A DNA stretch of 64,000 bases, from the NCBI GenBank assembly GCA_027625915.1, contig JANTQA010000070.1, positions 2,237,001 through 2,301,000 of the forward strand, in the 5' to 3' direction. Position 1 is the stretch's first letter. The number at the start of each line of letters is the position of its first letter. The translations under genes were made by a program, and so were the position numbers. Below, one piece after another: positions 32,801 through 41,200 of this stretch. Source of the DNA: Anaeramoeba flamelloides (Eukaryota; Metamonada; Anaeramoebidae). The notes under the pieces are model-generated. The model did no database searches, was not told the origin of the DNA, and saw only the letters and a program-made list of their open reading frames with translations.

Positions 32801-35524
32801 TGTATCTTTGATTGCAAGGAAAATAAATTATTAAACCAGAAAGTATTTTCGGTTGAAAAGAATAATTTTGAATATAATAAAATCAATTTAAATCATTATT
32901 ATGAAATAATAATTAGGGCGATAAATGAAAGGGGCTTTGGTGCTTGGTCTGATATTAAAAAAATTAAAATGAATGGGGATAAACCAAACAAAATCGAAAA
33001 AATTACATTTACCAAAAAAAAAAATAATAATTATAATTTTGATAAAAATGATAAAATCAATAAAAACGAAAATAATGAATATAAAATTAATAGTGGTGGT
33101 AATACTAACAACGAATTTGAATTTTATTTTATTGTCAATTGGGGAAAGCCAGAAGATAACGGTTCTATTATTGAAAAATATTTCATAGAAATAGATCATG
33201 TAATTTATAAAGAAACAAAAAATAATCAATTAATTATTAAACATTTAAATCTAATGGAAAAAAATCTTAAATTCAGAATACGTTCTAAAAATTCAATTGG
33301 CTTTAGTGAATGGAGTGATTATTTTTCAACTGATCTTTTAAAAAAAAATGAAAATTCCCCATTATTGAATAACCCAATCAAAAAAAAAAAAAATAAAATG
33401 ATCAAAAAGCCAAATTTAAATAAAGCCAAAATAGGACAAATTAAAACTATAATATGTAAATCTACACTAAATGGTATATTAATCTCTTGGCAAGAAATCG
33501 AAGAAAGGGGTGATGGCTTACAACATTACGAAGTCCAATTAATTGAAAATAATGGCAGTAATCATAAGATAGTTAAAAATGATAGTTATAATGGGTCTGA
33601 TAATAATAATAATCACAATCACAATCATAATCATAATAAAGATGGAAATAAAGAAAAGGCGATGAATACTTTTTATAAGAAAATTGAAAATAAGGCACCA
33701 AATATTAAAAAAACAAAAAACACTTCGATTGAAATAAATGAAATCAAACCAAAGCAGAGCTATTTTGTAAAAATTAGATTAATTGATATGAATAATCAAG
33801 CTGGTATGTGGTCAGAACCAAAATTATTTCGAGTTTCAGGCCAGCCAGAAGTAATTAAAAAAATTAGCTTTGAAGCAGATATTAGGAAAGTAAAAATATT
33901 ATGGAATAAGCCAGATGATTATGGTATTAAAATAATTCATTATGAATTAATGTTTAATAATAATCCAAAAAGTATTAAAAAATGTAAAGAAAATTTCTTT
34001 ATTGATGAGAATTTAGATCATGGGCAGATTTATAAAGTGAAGATCCGATCAAAAAATGCAAAGGGATATAGCGAATGGAGCTGTAATTACGAATTTAGCC
34101 CCTTATCAACTGTTCCCAGTAAAATAAAAAAAATCAATTGTATCCCAAAAATTGATTCTGTAATTATCGTCTGTGAAGATCCCATCAATGATGGTGGGTT
34201 AAAAATTGAGGGATATAAAACAGAACTATTTACGCAGGGCGAAGAGTGCATTTATCGAAAGTTTGTCAAAAATAAATTTATTTTCAAAAAACTCATGCCC
34301 GCTTTAATTTATCAATTTCGAGTCAGAGCCTTTAATAAAAAGGGGAATGCGGAATGGAGCAAAAAGATCTTTTTTGAAACCTTATCGAATGTGCCAGATA
34401 AAATTAAAAAAATAGAATGCATTAGAAGGGAAATGAATTCGCTGGGGTTTAATTGCGTAGAGCCCAATAACAAAGGATTTAAAATAATTGGTTACCAACT
34501 CGAATTAAATGGCATGCTACACAGCGAAACACAAAACGAAAAGACTACATTTTTAATAAAGAATTTGGAACCAAACAAAATGTATAAAATTAGAGTCCGG
34601 GCCAGAAATAAAAATGGTAACGGGCCTTGGAGTGATATTAAAGGGATAAAAACACTAAAGTTTAAAAATTATAATTATCAAAAAAACACTGTTTCCAAAA
34701 AACTATATCCTATATCCCTATCAAAAAATTCCAAATTTAAGCCAATCAATGCCCAGAAAAAATCATTAGGCAATACTGTAAACACCAACAATGTTAATAA
34801 TAATAACACCAACAGCCCTAATTTTAATCGAAGGGAATCATTATACGTTTTGCATTTTGACAAAAAATCGGTTCACTTAAAGAAAAATAATAGAGCTTCA
34901 TCAAGCGATTCTTATGATGTAAAAATTAAAGAGCATTCGTTTTCTCATTCTAATTTCTATTTAAAGGACAACAAAAAAAAGACACTAGCAAATACTAATA
35001 AAAAAAGGAAAAATATTAAAAAAAAAAAAAGCATCTCGAAAAGAACACCCATCAAAAGAAAAATTAATATCAAAAAAATTATAAACGAGGAGCAAAAAAA
35101 TTCAATAAAAAAAAAATTATTACAAATTACTAAAAAAACTTTAATAAATGTTTTTGCTCCTGAAATATTTGATTTAAATTCTAATTCTAATTCGAATTCT
35201 AATTCCAATTCCAATTCTAATTCTAATTCTAATTCTAATTCAAATACAAATTCTAATTCAAATACAAACACAAAAACAAATTCAAATACATATTTAAATA
35301 AAAATAAAAATACAAATACAAATTTTAATAAAAAAATGAAAATCAATTGTACAATTAAAGAATTGATTAAAGTGTCGAATTCAGAGTTTCAAAAGCAATT
35401 ACTGAAAATATATTATAAAAAATTAACAGGAAATGTTTTTAAAATGCCAAAACCAACAGCTGTAAGATTCAAAAAGAAAAAAATGAGTCTTTCAAAAAAA
35501 AGAGTAAAACATTTTAAAGATTAA
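26807..35524 (+). CDS. Giant multi-FN3 protein (about 23 fibronectin type III domains)
   Basis: A single uninterrupted ORF of 2905 codons starting at ATG 26807. By eye I count about 23 FN3 domains in tandem, each showing the core Trp in strand B (KWNEP, NWDIP, SWERP), NG(S/L)KI..YQIEI and a closing Y.IRIRAKN.KG(F/Y)G.(W/F)S signature. There is no signal peptide or membrane segment, so it is probably intracellular, as in FNDC3-like or titin-like architectures; partners are unknown. Low-complexity runs interrupt individual domains: Asp-rich (~28902-28968), Lys-Glu repeats (~29245-29370), Asn/Thr (~31530-31617), Asn-His (~33601-33640). The last ~290 residues are non-FN3, basic and Asn/Ser/Lys-rich, with an Asn-Ser repeat (~35177-35290) and KRTPIKRKIN-type clusters. 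Codons from about 27300 to 28350 are clearly GC-richer than the rest. Neighbours suggest no operon-like link. Confidence 0.9.
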   Translation: MTTNGINGIKITNTTKGYKLQWGCKTNYSYYEIEMRRSGSNKRLFVSKEKQIILKLEKEEKGKQKEKEIETTFQIRGCHSSQICSKWTLPFPSSKVKKKKIQLIDPIKPNLGKLPSEQFQPIENEHTSKRVVTFPLKKELTKKEIANYTKKIKKGEQSDNEEDLELLSLIEDEFSVPTQILEIKFLIEENIIQVDWERPKCNNYAIQFYEIEIVQHANSLRPFCETLKVNDQFLVLEDFRQEDCQLRIRSFNEQGFSKWSEYFKLILKPERPGAVHSLEMEEEKGSGGAVNLKWNEPNPNGSKINNYLLEITKEITERQKGYSNLANNKNPVYRFSNKILNSDILTHRSLSPRSFESIITERKRYFKIKKTTNTNFLAINNELTPGQEYQCRIRAQNDLGWGSFSRVFQFYTSPQPPMEIKNIDFLIEKRTSIVNIKWQIPPNNGSQIIDYQIEIYKSVPKKKQLKLILTKLTPDHLLILRNEIELNYEHKFKIRSRNSIGLSVWSDYIIITPQPTLPSKIIEINAFIDKKFDRLILYWEKAKDNGSKIINYQIELNGQIFSQVKETSIEFFDLDKLKDECKFRIRAKNDLGYGEFSEMLFVKTRTKIPEKVDEIDLIVGDKFLNIEWQKPIENGSPILYYQIEILTIDSLLDKQNNHNELLTTLKNSIKLKKHNYQNNHYNKQNKEYLNMKKNGGDNTDDDDDDDDDDGDDADDVDDDDFKNKGDINETTTDDDDDDDENYYSKLRIRSINNDGFSEWSDYIRIITKAKTPGRIKQVDCVDKEFDRFTIYWKKPKENGSKIEFYEVNLISNKEKGKKKEKEKEKEKEKEKEKEKEKEKEKEKEKEKEKEKEKEKGAEIEKGRERRITNKIQDREKEKEKEKETIVTKVKTPSLELLDLESGKNYQIRIRAKNSKGFGNFSNIFSFTTSANEPNQPTNIQIINLYSKVQVSWDKPLENGNEIEFYEMEIIDNNLRRIITKSINEQCNLDNLLFGMEYQIRIRAFNENGFSKWSEFYNFTTNSKAPSKIKSIELLNIDVNKATIKWDVPNNNGLKIFLYQIEIKLNEKILNIEINNTFIELLDLEANNKYQIRIRAKNAKGFGKFSKNFKFKTLVDVPGQIMKSQIIEIHSTVVKINWDQPFKDHGSKIISYCFNLYNVNKEIIKTINIMDNDESDGDQKRQREIEIKKLKPANVYYYSLLAKNSIGFSKVSNFFKFKTKNDVPDAIKNFYSKKISQNFLLIHWIEPENNGLKIEHYQIEIDGKIFAETTTNSLKLRNLLTDKIYQIRIRAKNRLGYGSFSQLKTFSLELKVAEKLILEKINLKISQKGIVLNFKEPNENGARIEFYEFEITNTEKKYIFFQKCYKNFLTLSNLKSGRKYNIRGRALNKLGFSVWSDFLTFKTLTICKSIKSIKITERTPSSITIEWEKPKTIGGIIRKYRIIIFNSDQDQKIREYYFYTNKKVKIENLNSNQLYFIKISTLFHDDGMDANENDKDSNNNVNNCDNKTTNNNFKKQIENKLLESKKSEFFSIKTKKKLPIKITNINYQIFSKKILINWKLNKNDDDDDDHDKKNTNNNNNNNNNTNNNNTTTTTTTTNTTTTTTNDNMKDKIIFSEIFLINNHNQQSTVHRSKKNQIEINNLLIGKKYSFQIRNYNSKGFGEWSDLVEFVTNTKVPGKIKNINCIKKTAKALTLNWDIPKSNGSKIDRYLIEMGGEVLGEVEENFVEIGSLKVGEKYHVKIRAHNSKGYGEFSDLQIYKTRSKKPSKIESINIETFPNFSFVSWERPSENGKKISFYELEIHKIFDDPLLTFFLKKEEREKEKEIIHLRSFDLKKEIKNLKPFQKYSIKIRACNARGFSDWSNNYTFQTLPQMPNMIDEIICQKNDLKSLILSWKKPNNNGKPIDFYLIEIDGKILGKVIDNWIELDQIMYNQKYHIRVLSHNEIGYSKWSAIFQFKTIRMPPSKIKKINSIIKNNKLVINWKAPLSHGYAIEYYLLKLCIFDCKENKLLNQKVFSVEKNNFEYNKINLNHYYEIIIRAINERGFGAWSDIKKIKMNGDKPNKIEKITFTKKKNNNYNFDKNDKINKNENNEYKINSGGNTNNEFEFYFIVNWGKPEDNGSIIEKYFIEIDHVIYKETKNNQLIIKHLNLMEKNLKFRIRSKNSIGFSEWSDYFSTDLLKKNENSPLLNNPIKKKKNKMIKKPNLNKAKIGQIKTIICKSTLNGILISWQEIEERGDGLQHYEVQLIENNGSNHKIVKNDSYNGSDNNNNHNHNHNHNKDGNKEKAMNTFYKKIENKAPNIKKTKNTSIEINEIKPKQSYFVKIRLIDMNNQAGMWSEPKLFRVSGQPEVIKKISFEADIRKVKILWNKPDDYGIKIIHYELMFNNNPKSIKKCKENFFIDENLDHGQIYKVKIRSKNAKGYSEWSCNYEFSPLSTVPSKIKKINCIPKIDSVIIVCEDPINDGGLKIEGYKTELFTQGEECIYRKFVKNKFIFKKLMPALIYQFRVRAFNKKGNAEWSKKIFFETLSNVPDKIKKIECIRREMNSLGFNCVEPNNKGFKIIGYQLELNGMLHSETQNEKTTFLIKNLEPNKMYKIRVRARNKNGNGPWSDIKGIKTLKFKNYNYQKNTVSKKLYPISLSKNSKFKPINAQKKSLGNTVNTNNVNNNNTNSPNFNRRESLYVLHFDKKSVHLKKNNRASSSDSYDVKIKEHSFSHSNFYLKDNKKKTLANTNKKRKNIKKKKSISKRTPIKRKINIKKIINEEQKNSIKKKLLQITKKTLINVFAPEIFDLNSNSNSNSNSNSNSNSNSNSNSNTNSNSNTNTKTNSNTYLNKNKNTNTNFNKKMKINCTIKELIKVSNSEFQKQLLKIYYKKLTGNVFKMPKPTAVRFKKKKMSLSKKRVKHFKD

Positions 35525-35742
35525 TCATTCTTTTTCTTTTATTTATAAGAGTCTTTCCATCCATTTGTTTGTTTATTCGTTTATTTAATTTATTCATTTA
35601 TTCATTTATCTATTTATTCGTTTATTCGTTTATTCATTTATTCATTTATTTTTATTGTATTAATTTACCTATCTTGTTTTAAAATTTTCTTTAGGATAAT
35701 TTGTTTGTAATAGAATAAATTATTTAAAAACAATTGTAGAAA

Positions 35743-35744
35743 TA

Positions 35745-35792
<48 letters not shown>

Positions 35793-35806
35793 TTATTATT
35801 ATTATT
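35743..35806. repeat. (ATT)n microsatellite
   Basis: About 20 ATT units, one interrupted by an extra T, shortly downstream of the FN3 gene stop codon. Confidence 0.9.
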
Positions 35807-36069
35807 CTCTATTGTCTTTTTTTAAAATCTTAATTGATATATCTTAAAATATGGGATAATGGATTTTTTTTCAAAATTTTGCTTTAAAATAGTTTACAGC
35901 TACTTTTAATTACATTCCTTTTTTTGATGAGTTTTTACGAAAAGATTCGATTTATTAAATCTTTTGGTTCTGGATTTTATGTAATGTTTTTTATTGAGTC
36001 ATTTAAAATATACCCCAATTCAAAATTTTTAATACACAAAAATTTGATTTGTGAAAAGAAAAACTTGTC

Positions 36070-36436
36070 TAATCAATTCAAGAAGAAATACCAAATTAGA
36101 ACCATTCGCTAATTGAAATGTTAACACTTTTTTATAAATTACAATACTCTCAAAACCAAAAATAAATAATTATCAATACAAATAAATCAACGATGTGCTA
36201 AAAATTTTGGAGAGAGCAAAACAAAAAAATAGATTGGTAAATTTGTTTAAATTCTATTAGGAACATTGATCGATCAAATGGTCAGATACTACCAATTAAT
36301 TTTATTTGAGTTCTTCTATCTTGAAAACCCCAACTTTAAACTAATATAAATTGTTGAAAAAAATTTTGATCGAACGAAACGAGTTAGGAAATTCAAAAAA
36401 TGAAATGAAAACAAAATCCTAAAAGATGAAAAAATG
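36070..36436 (+). repeat. Dispersed repeat A, copy 4
   Basis: Closest to the 10-kb copy: shared AATTATCAATACAAATAAAT, AATTTTGGAGAGAGCAAAAC, GAGTTCTTCTATCTTGAAAA, CCCCAACTTTAAA and AAAAGATGAAAAAATG. Confidence 0.7.
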
Positions 36437-36624
36437 ATTTTTCATATTTATCAAAAAATCAAAATTATTTGCAATTTGAATGAAATTGAATTATTGTGAT
36501 TCTTTGTAACATTTTAGCTTTGTGGAAAATTTTGAATTTTAGTTTAAATGTTAAATAGACTTATATTTATAATTATTATTGAATAATTATAGATTGCAAT
36601 CCAGATATTTTTTTATTTAAATTT

Positions 36625-37100
36625 CTTAAGGGAAATTTAAGCACAAAATCATGGATTTCATGATTATTCATGGAAAAGGTAAATACATGCACAAATTATT
36701 TTTATGGTTAAAAAGAAAAAACAAAAAATTGAATATAAAAAAAAGAAAAAGAAAGAAATTGAAAAAGGGTTTTATAAGAAACAATTTGTAAAAAACAAAA
36801 ACAATGATATATTTAATGAAGAACAGCCGAAATCATAGACACAATACTTTTGATTTTTTTTATTTAATTTGATAATTGATCTTGAATGATAAATTTAGAG
36901 ATCGGTGTTTAATTGTTGTAATTTCTATTTTTTTTTTTTTTTTGATTTTATTTACTTTAAAATCCTTGGTATTTTTTTGTCTTTACTTTTTAGTTTCTGT
37001 TTTCAAGTTACCAATAATTTTGTGTATCAGTCTCACTGGTCTTAGTAAGTAACAACTTGATGTTTTTCCTTTGTATCTCTTCTTTTTAATAAAAGGAAAA
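36625..37100 (+). repeat. Dispersed repeat E, copy 2
   Basis: Direct-orientation counterpart of 4741-5215, with the same order of motifs from the TTTAAGCACAAAATCATGGA side to the AATAAAAGGA end. Confidence 0.65.
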
Positions 37101-38209
37101 ATCAGCTGAATCGGACGGAAAACAATAAAATATATAATTATTCTAAATTGTGATGTTGGATAAATAGCCGATAAATTACAATCCATACTATTCGTCTTCA
37201 GATTATGATTAAAAATTAATTCAAAATTAATAGTTAATAAATTTTCAGCAAATGTAATAATATTTTGAATTTGAAAAAAACTTCATTAGAAAATTTAACT
37301 CATTTGAAATAATAAATTGAATATATATAAATATATTCTTTAGTATTCAAGAATAAAAAATAATTCTATCTGATTTTTAATTAACTTTTAAATCATTTAA
37401 AAAGCTTAAAAATTAATAAAATAAAAATAAAAACTAAAAAAAAAAAAAAAAAGTGAGTCACAATTTTCGAAATGAGCATTATAAATTTTTTATTACAGAA
37501 CTTTCACTGAAAAAAAGTTGAACAACAAGATTTTTTACTAATAATTAAATTCATTTTAAAAGACATTACATAATCTTCAATTTCATACAGTCAGACCCAC
37601 TTTTAAGACACAACCTTTCAACAAAATTTAAAGCACAAAAAAAAATCACAAATTAAGGAAAAAATTCAAAAACCAGTAAAATAATTGGTGTTGGAATAAA
37701 ATTTCAAAATTTTGTACATTAATTTGAGATTTTTTTGTTTACCTTAATTTTCGCTAAAAGTTGGTGGCTTAATATTGATACTGACTGTAAAATTTATAAA
37801 TTTTAAAAAAATAAATAAAATCCTTAAAAAAGCATTTAAAATTGTTGAAATTTACCGATTTTTAATTTTTATTTCAAAGGGAAAATATAAAAAGAATAAT
37901 TTGGGGGAACTTATCATCAAATATAAAGATTTGGTGAAGGAAAGTTTCCAAAATTCAAATTCATTTAAGAGAAAAGATTTGAAAAATGTAAAATTTGTGA
38001 AAAAAATTGTATTTGTAAAGAAAATAGAGAAACTTATATTAATTATAAAAATATATCAATTATTATCCGAAAAAAAATATTTTAATTTTTATTTGATAAT
38101 AGATTTATTATTAATATTATGAATAATTCATTCATTAAAAAATTAAACCTTTACTATGTAATTGTCTAGTATTGAAATTTCTTTTTGGAATATCAATTTT
38201 TTAATTTCT

Positions 38210-41200
38210 TTATTTTTTTTTTGGAATAAATGAATTATAAAGTTCAATACAATAATCTTGAAAATATTCTAATCTGCTTTCTGGTAAACTTCCAATCAAT
38301 TTTCCAGGTTTACCTCCATAAATTTGATATGGCGCAACAACCGTTTCTGCAGGAAGAATTGTACCATCAAGGATCTTACAACAATCTTTTAAAATACAGC
38401 CACGTTCCTTATTATTATTTGTAATTAATGAAATATTGATATATATATATATATATATATATATAAATGATTTTAATTTAATAAATAATTCAGATTTTTA
38501 CAATTTTTTATAAAAAAAAATAATTCTCAATTGTCATTTAGTCGAAGATATTTTTTGTTTAAAGCTCATTTCATATTAATATTTTGTTTATTTTTTAATT
38601 TTTTTTTACAAAAAAAATTAATAATAAATAAAGAAAACTGCTATATATATATATTTTTTAACTCAAACTTTTTATTTGTGAAAATTTAACTATATAATTC
38701 TAGACAACTACTGATAATAAAGTGATTGTTTCACAAAAAAGTTTAGGATAGTATTGTAGTCACTGTGTAAAGATTTTGGAAAATTCTTAGTAATTAGACA
38801 AAGTTTGAAAATTTTCGAATCTTTTATTTTCGAATTCTATTTGGGTAAAATAAGAAGCATTTTACTATTAAATTTGACTCTAAAAATGTTAAAGTTATTT
38901 TAGAAGAGTTTAACCAATTTTTTTACGACTTTTTTCAATCTCATAAATCTCCAAAAGATCACCGCACTCAAGGATTTACGACATTGGAAAATTAATTTGG
39001 TTCCAGGAACCCAATTATTTGTTCAATAGACGACAAGGAAAAAAGTACTTCAATTTCCCCGTAAAGGTTGGTAATTGAATGAATTCCCTTTATTTGTTTA
39101 AAAACAATGTCTAAAATCAAACAGCGTTTTTTGTTTTGGTTCAAAAGAAATCAATATCATTTTTTAAAAAATTAAAAACGTTTGGTCTTTTTTTTTTGGA
39201 AAAAAAGAGAGAAGAGAAACCATTAATAAAAGGTTTTCAAAGTGAGAAAAATACATTTACAAATTGAAGAAATTAGAAATAAAAAAAAACATTTTATTTT
39301 ACTCAATCAAGTCAAGAAATTTTAGAGGAATTTTCAAAAATCATTCATTGTTAAGAACTCAAGGCGCACGCAGGTTTTTAAGTTTGATTGTTTTCGGGAA
39401 TTGGCCGACAAACGGGGAAATAAAAGAGGAAATAGATCTCATTGAAATCATAGAACGATCTAGTTTATCTCTGTCAAATTTAAACCAAGTTTTTTCTCCA
39501 ATGATGAAAATGTAACCTTTAACTTCAATGATTTCAATGACTCCGCTGAGGGAAAAAAGATCCTTTGAAAAACAAGTTCTTTAAAGTACCATTAAAAAAT
39601 AACAAATTAGTTTTTACTTGTTTTTGTTTGTCTGTTTTCGTTTGTTTGTTTCGACGAGTTAGATCTCGAGTTCTAAAAATAAATATCATCTCATATTGAT
39701 TCATTTGTTCAAAAATTGCCTTTTATGTTTCCTCGTTTTGGATCTCCTTCCAGACTCAAAATATGATATTGTTCTGGTGATAAGATGATATTCATCTTCG
39801 TTCTTCGAACCCCTCAATATTATCTAATATCACTTCGAACAATATCATATTTCTCGTTCTTCTATGCCAAACACATCACATAATAAGGAGATTGTTTCCA
39901 AATCGAATCAATAAAGAACAATATCTTTCGTTGGCAATAAATTTATTTCCTAAAAATCAAAAGAAATTTATTTTAAAAGATCTTTATTAAGCTCAATCCT
40001 AATAAAAACATTTTAAATATCGTAAAACTATTTAAATATCCAAAATTATGAACAATCACTTTTTGATTCTTACTAGCAATCCAATTTGTTTTTTTTGTAT
40101 GGCATTACTTAAATAAAAGGTATGGAAGTTTCTTATCTCAATTTCTTAGATGACTTTTTTTGGGGTGAAAATTGGTGTTAATTATTTTCTTTTTGATCAA
40201 AAAAATCGTTTTCATAACTTTTTTAATCTTGACAAATTTCCAAATAGAATTGAAAATATATAACTGGATTTGGTTGTTTAAAAATTCATAGGTACAGTTT
40301 TCATATTTCCCGTTTTTTTCTTGAAATTGGTTGTGCATTGTTTTCACCAAAAAAAGTGTTATTTTTTTTTTCATTTTTTTGAAATATTTCAACCTACATA
40401 TTTTGGAATAAAAACATTAGTCTTTGATTCAATCCACATTACTATTAAACTTAATTTGGTTTTCACAGTTAACTTATACCACCACTAACAAATTTGATTT
40501 TTTATGAAATGTAAAAAAAAAAATGCTTCACTTTTTTGGAAATACCTTATATTGGGATCGCTTTTTTGAAAAAAATTAACAAAAACAGTAGCATTTAGGG
40601 ATGTGAATCAAAAAATAAATAAATTTGTGAAATTTCTGTTAACAAAATTTCTTGACCACCCGATTCTGAGTTAATAGTGTATTTTAAACAATTTGGAATT
40701 TTATTTTTCATCGAACTTTTCGCGATTTTCTTCACACTTTTCTTCATATCTGAAACATTTTCAGTAACAACATTCACAAAAAAAAAAAAAAAAAAATGGA
40801 ACAAGGGGTGAAAGTGGGTAATTTTTGTTTGATAACAACTATGTAACAAATCAATTTTTAGATTTTTTATTTTTGTGAATTCATATTTCAAAATGTTACA
40901 TTTTTAGTGAAAACTAATTTTTGTGTGAAAAATTAAAATGAAAATGCTGTATTAATTTGTTTCTTTTTTGAAATTCAATTTTTGTCCTTTTGTTATTACT
41001 GAATTCAAAAAAATTTTTATTTCAATTTCCATTTTTATTAAATTCGAACTCAAGTTTCAAAACTTTCAGTTTAAAAAAACATTTCGAAAATCAACTTTTT
41101 GACAGAACTTCTTTATATTTAAACCAATAAAATTCTTTATTCAAAGTGTGTTCAAAAAAAATGAAAAAAGGAAATTGAACTAAAATTTGGTAAACATTTT

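Larger units (their letters stand above)
35525..38209. other. Intergenic between converging genes, repeats only
   Basis: Contains a TTCATTTA-type tetranucleotide-rich tract (35556-35655), an (ATT)n microsatellite (35743-35806), repeat A copy 4 and repeat E copy 2. An ORF at 37775-38122 (+, 115 codons, Ile/Lys/Phe-rich) has no recognisable features and is probably chance. Confidence 0.5.

Noticed and set aside
34957-35346. Minus-strand Glu-Leu repeat ORF
   Set aside because: Antisense of the Asn-Ser repeat of the FN3 protein tail.
37775-38122. 115-codon plus-strand ORF between FN3 and p25
   Set aside because: Ile/Lys/Phe composition expected from AT-rich DNA, no domain or splice support.
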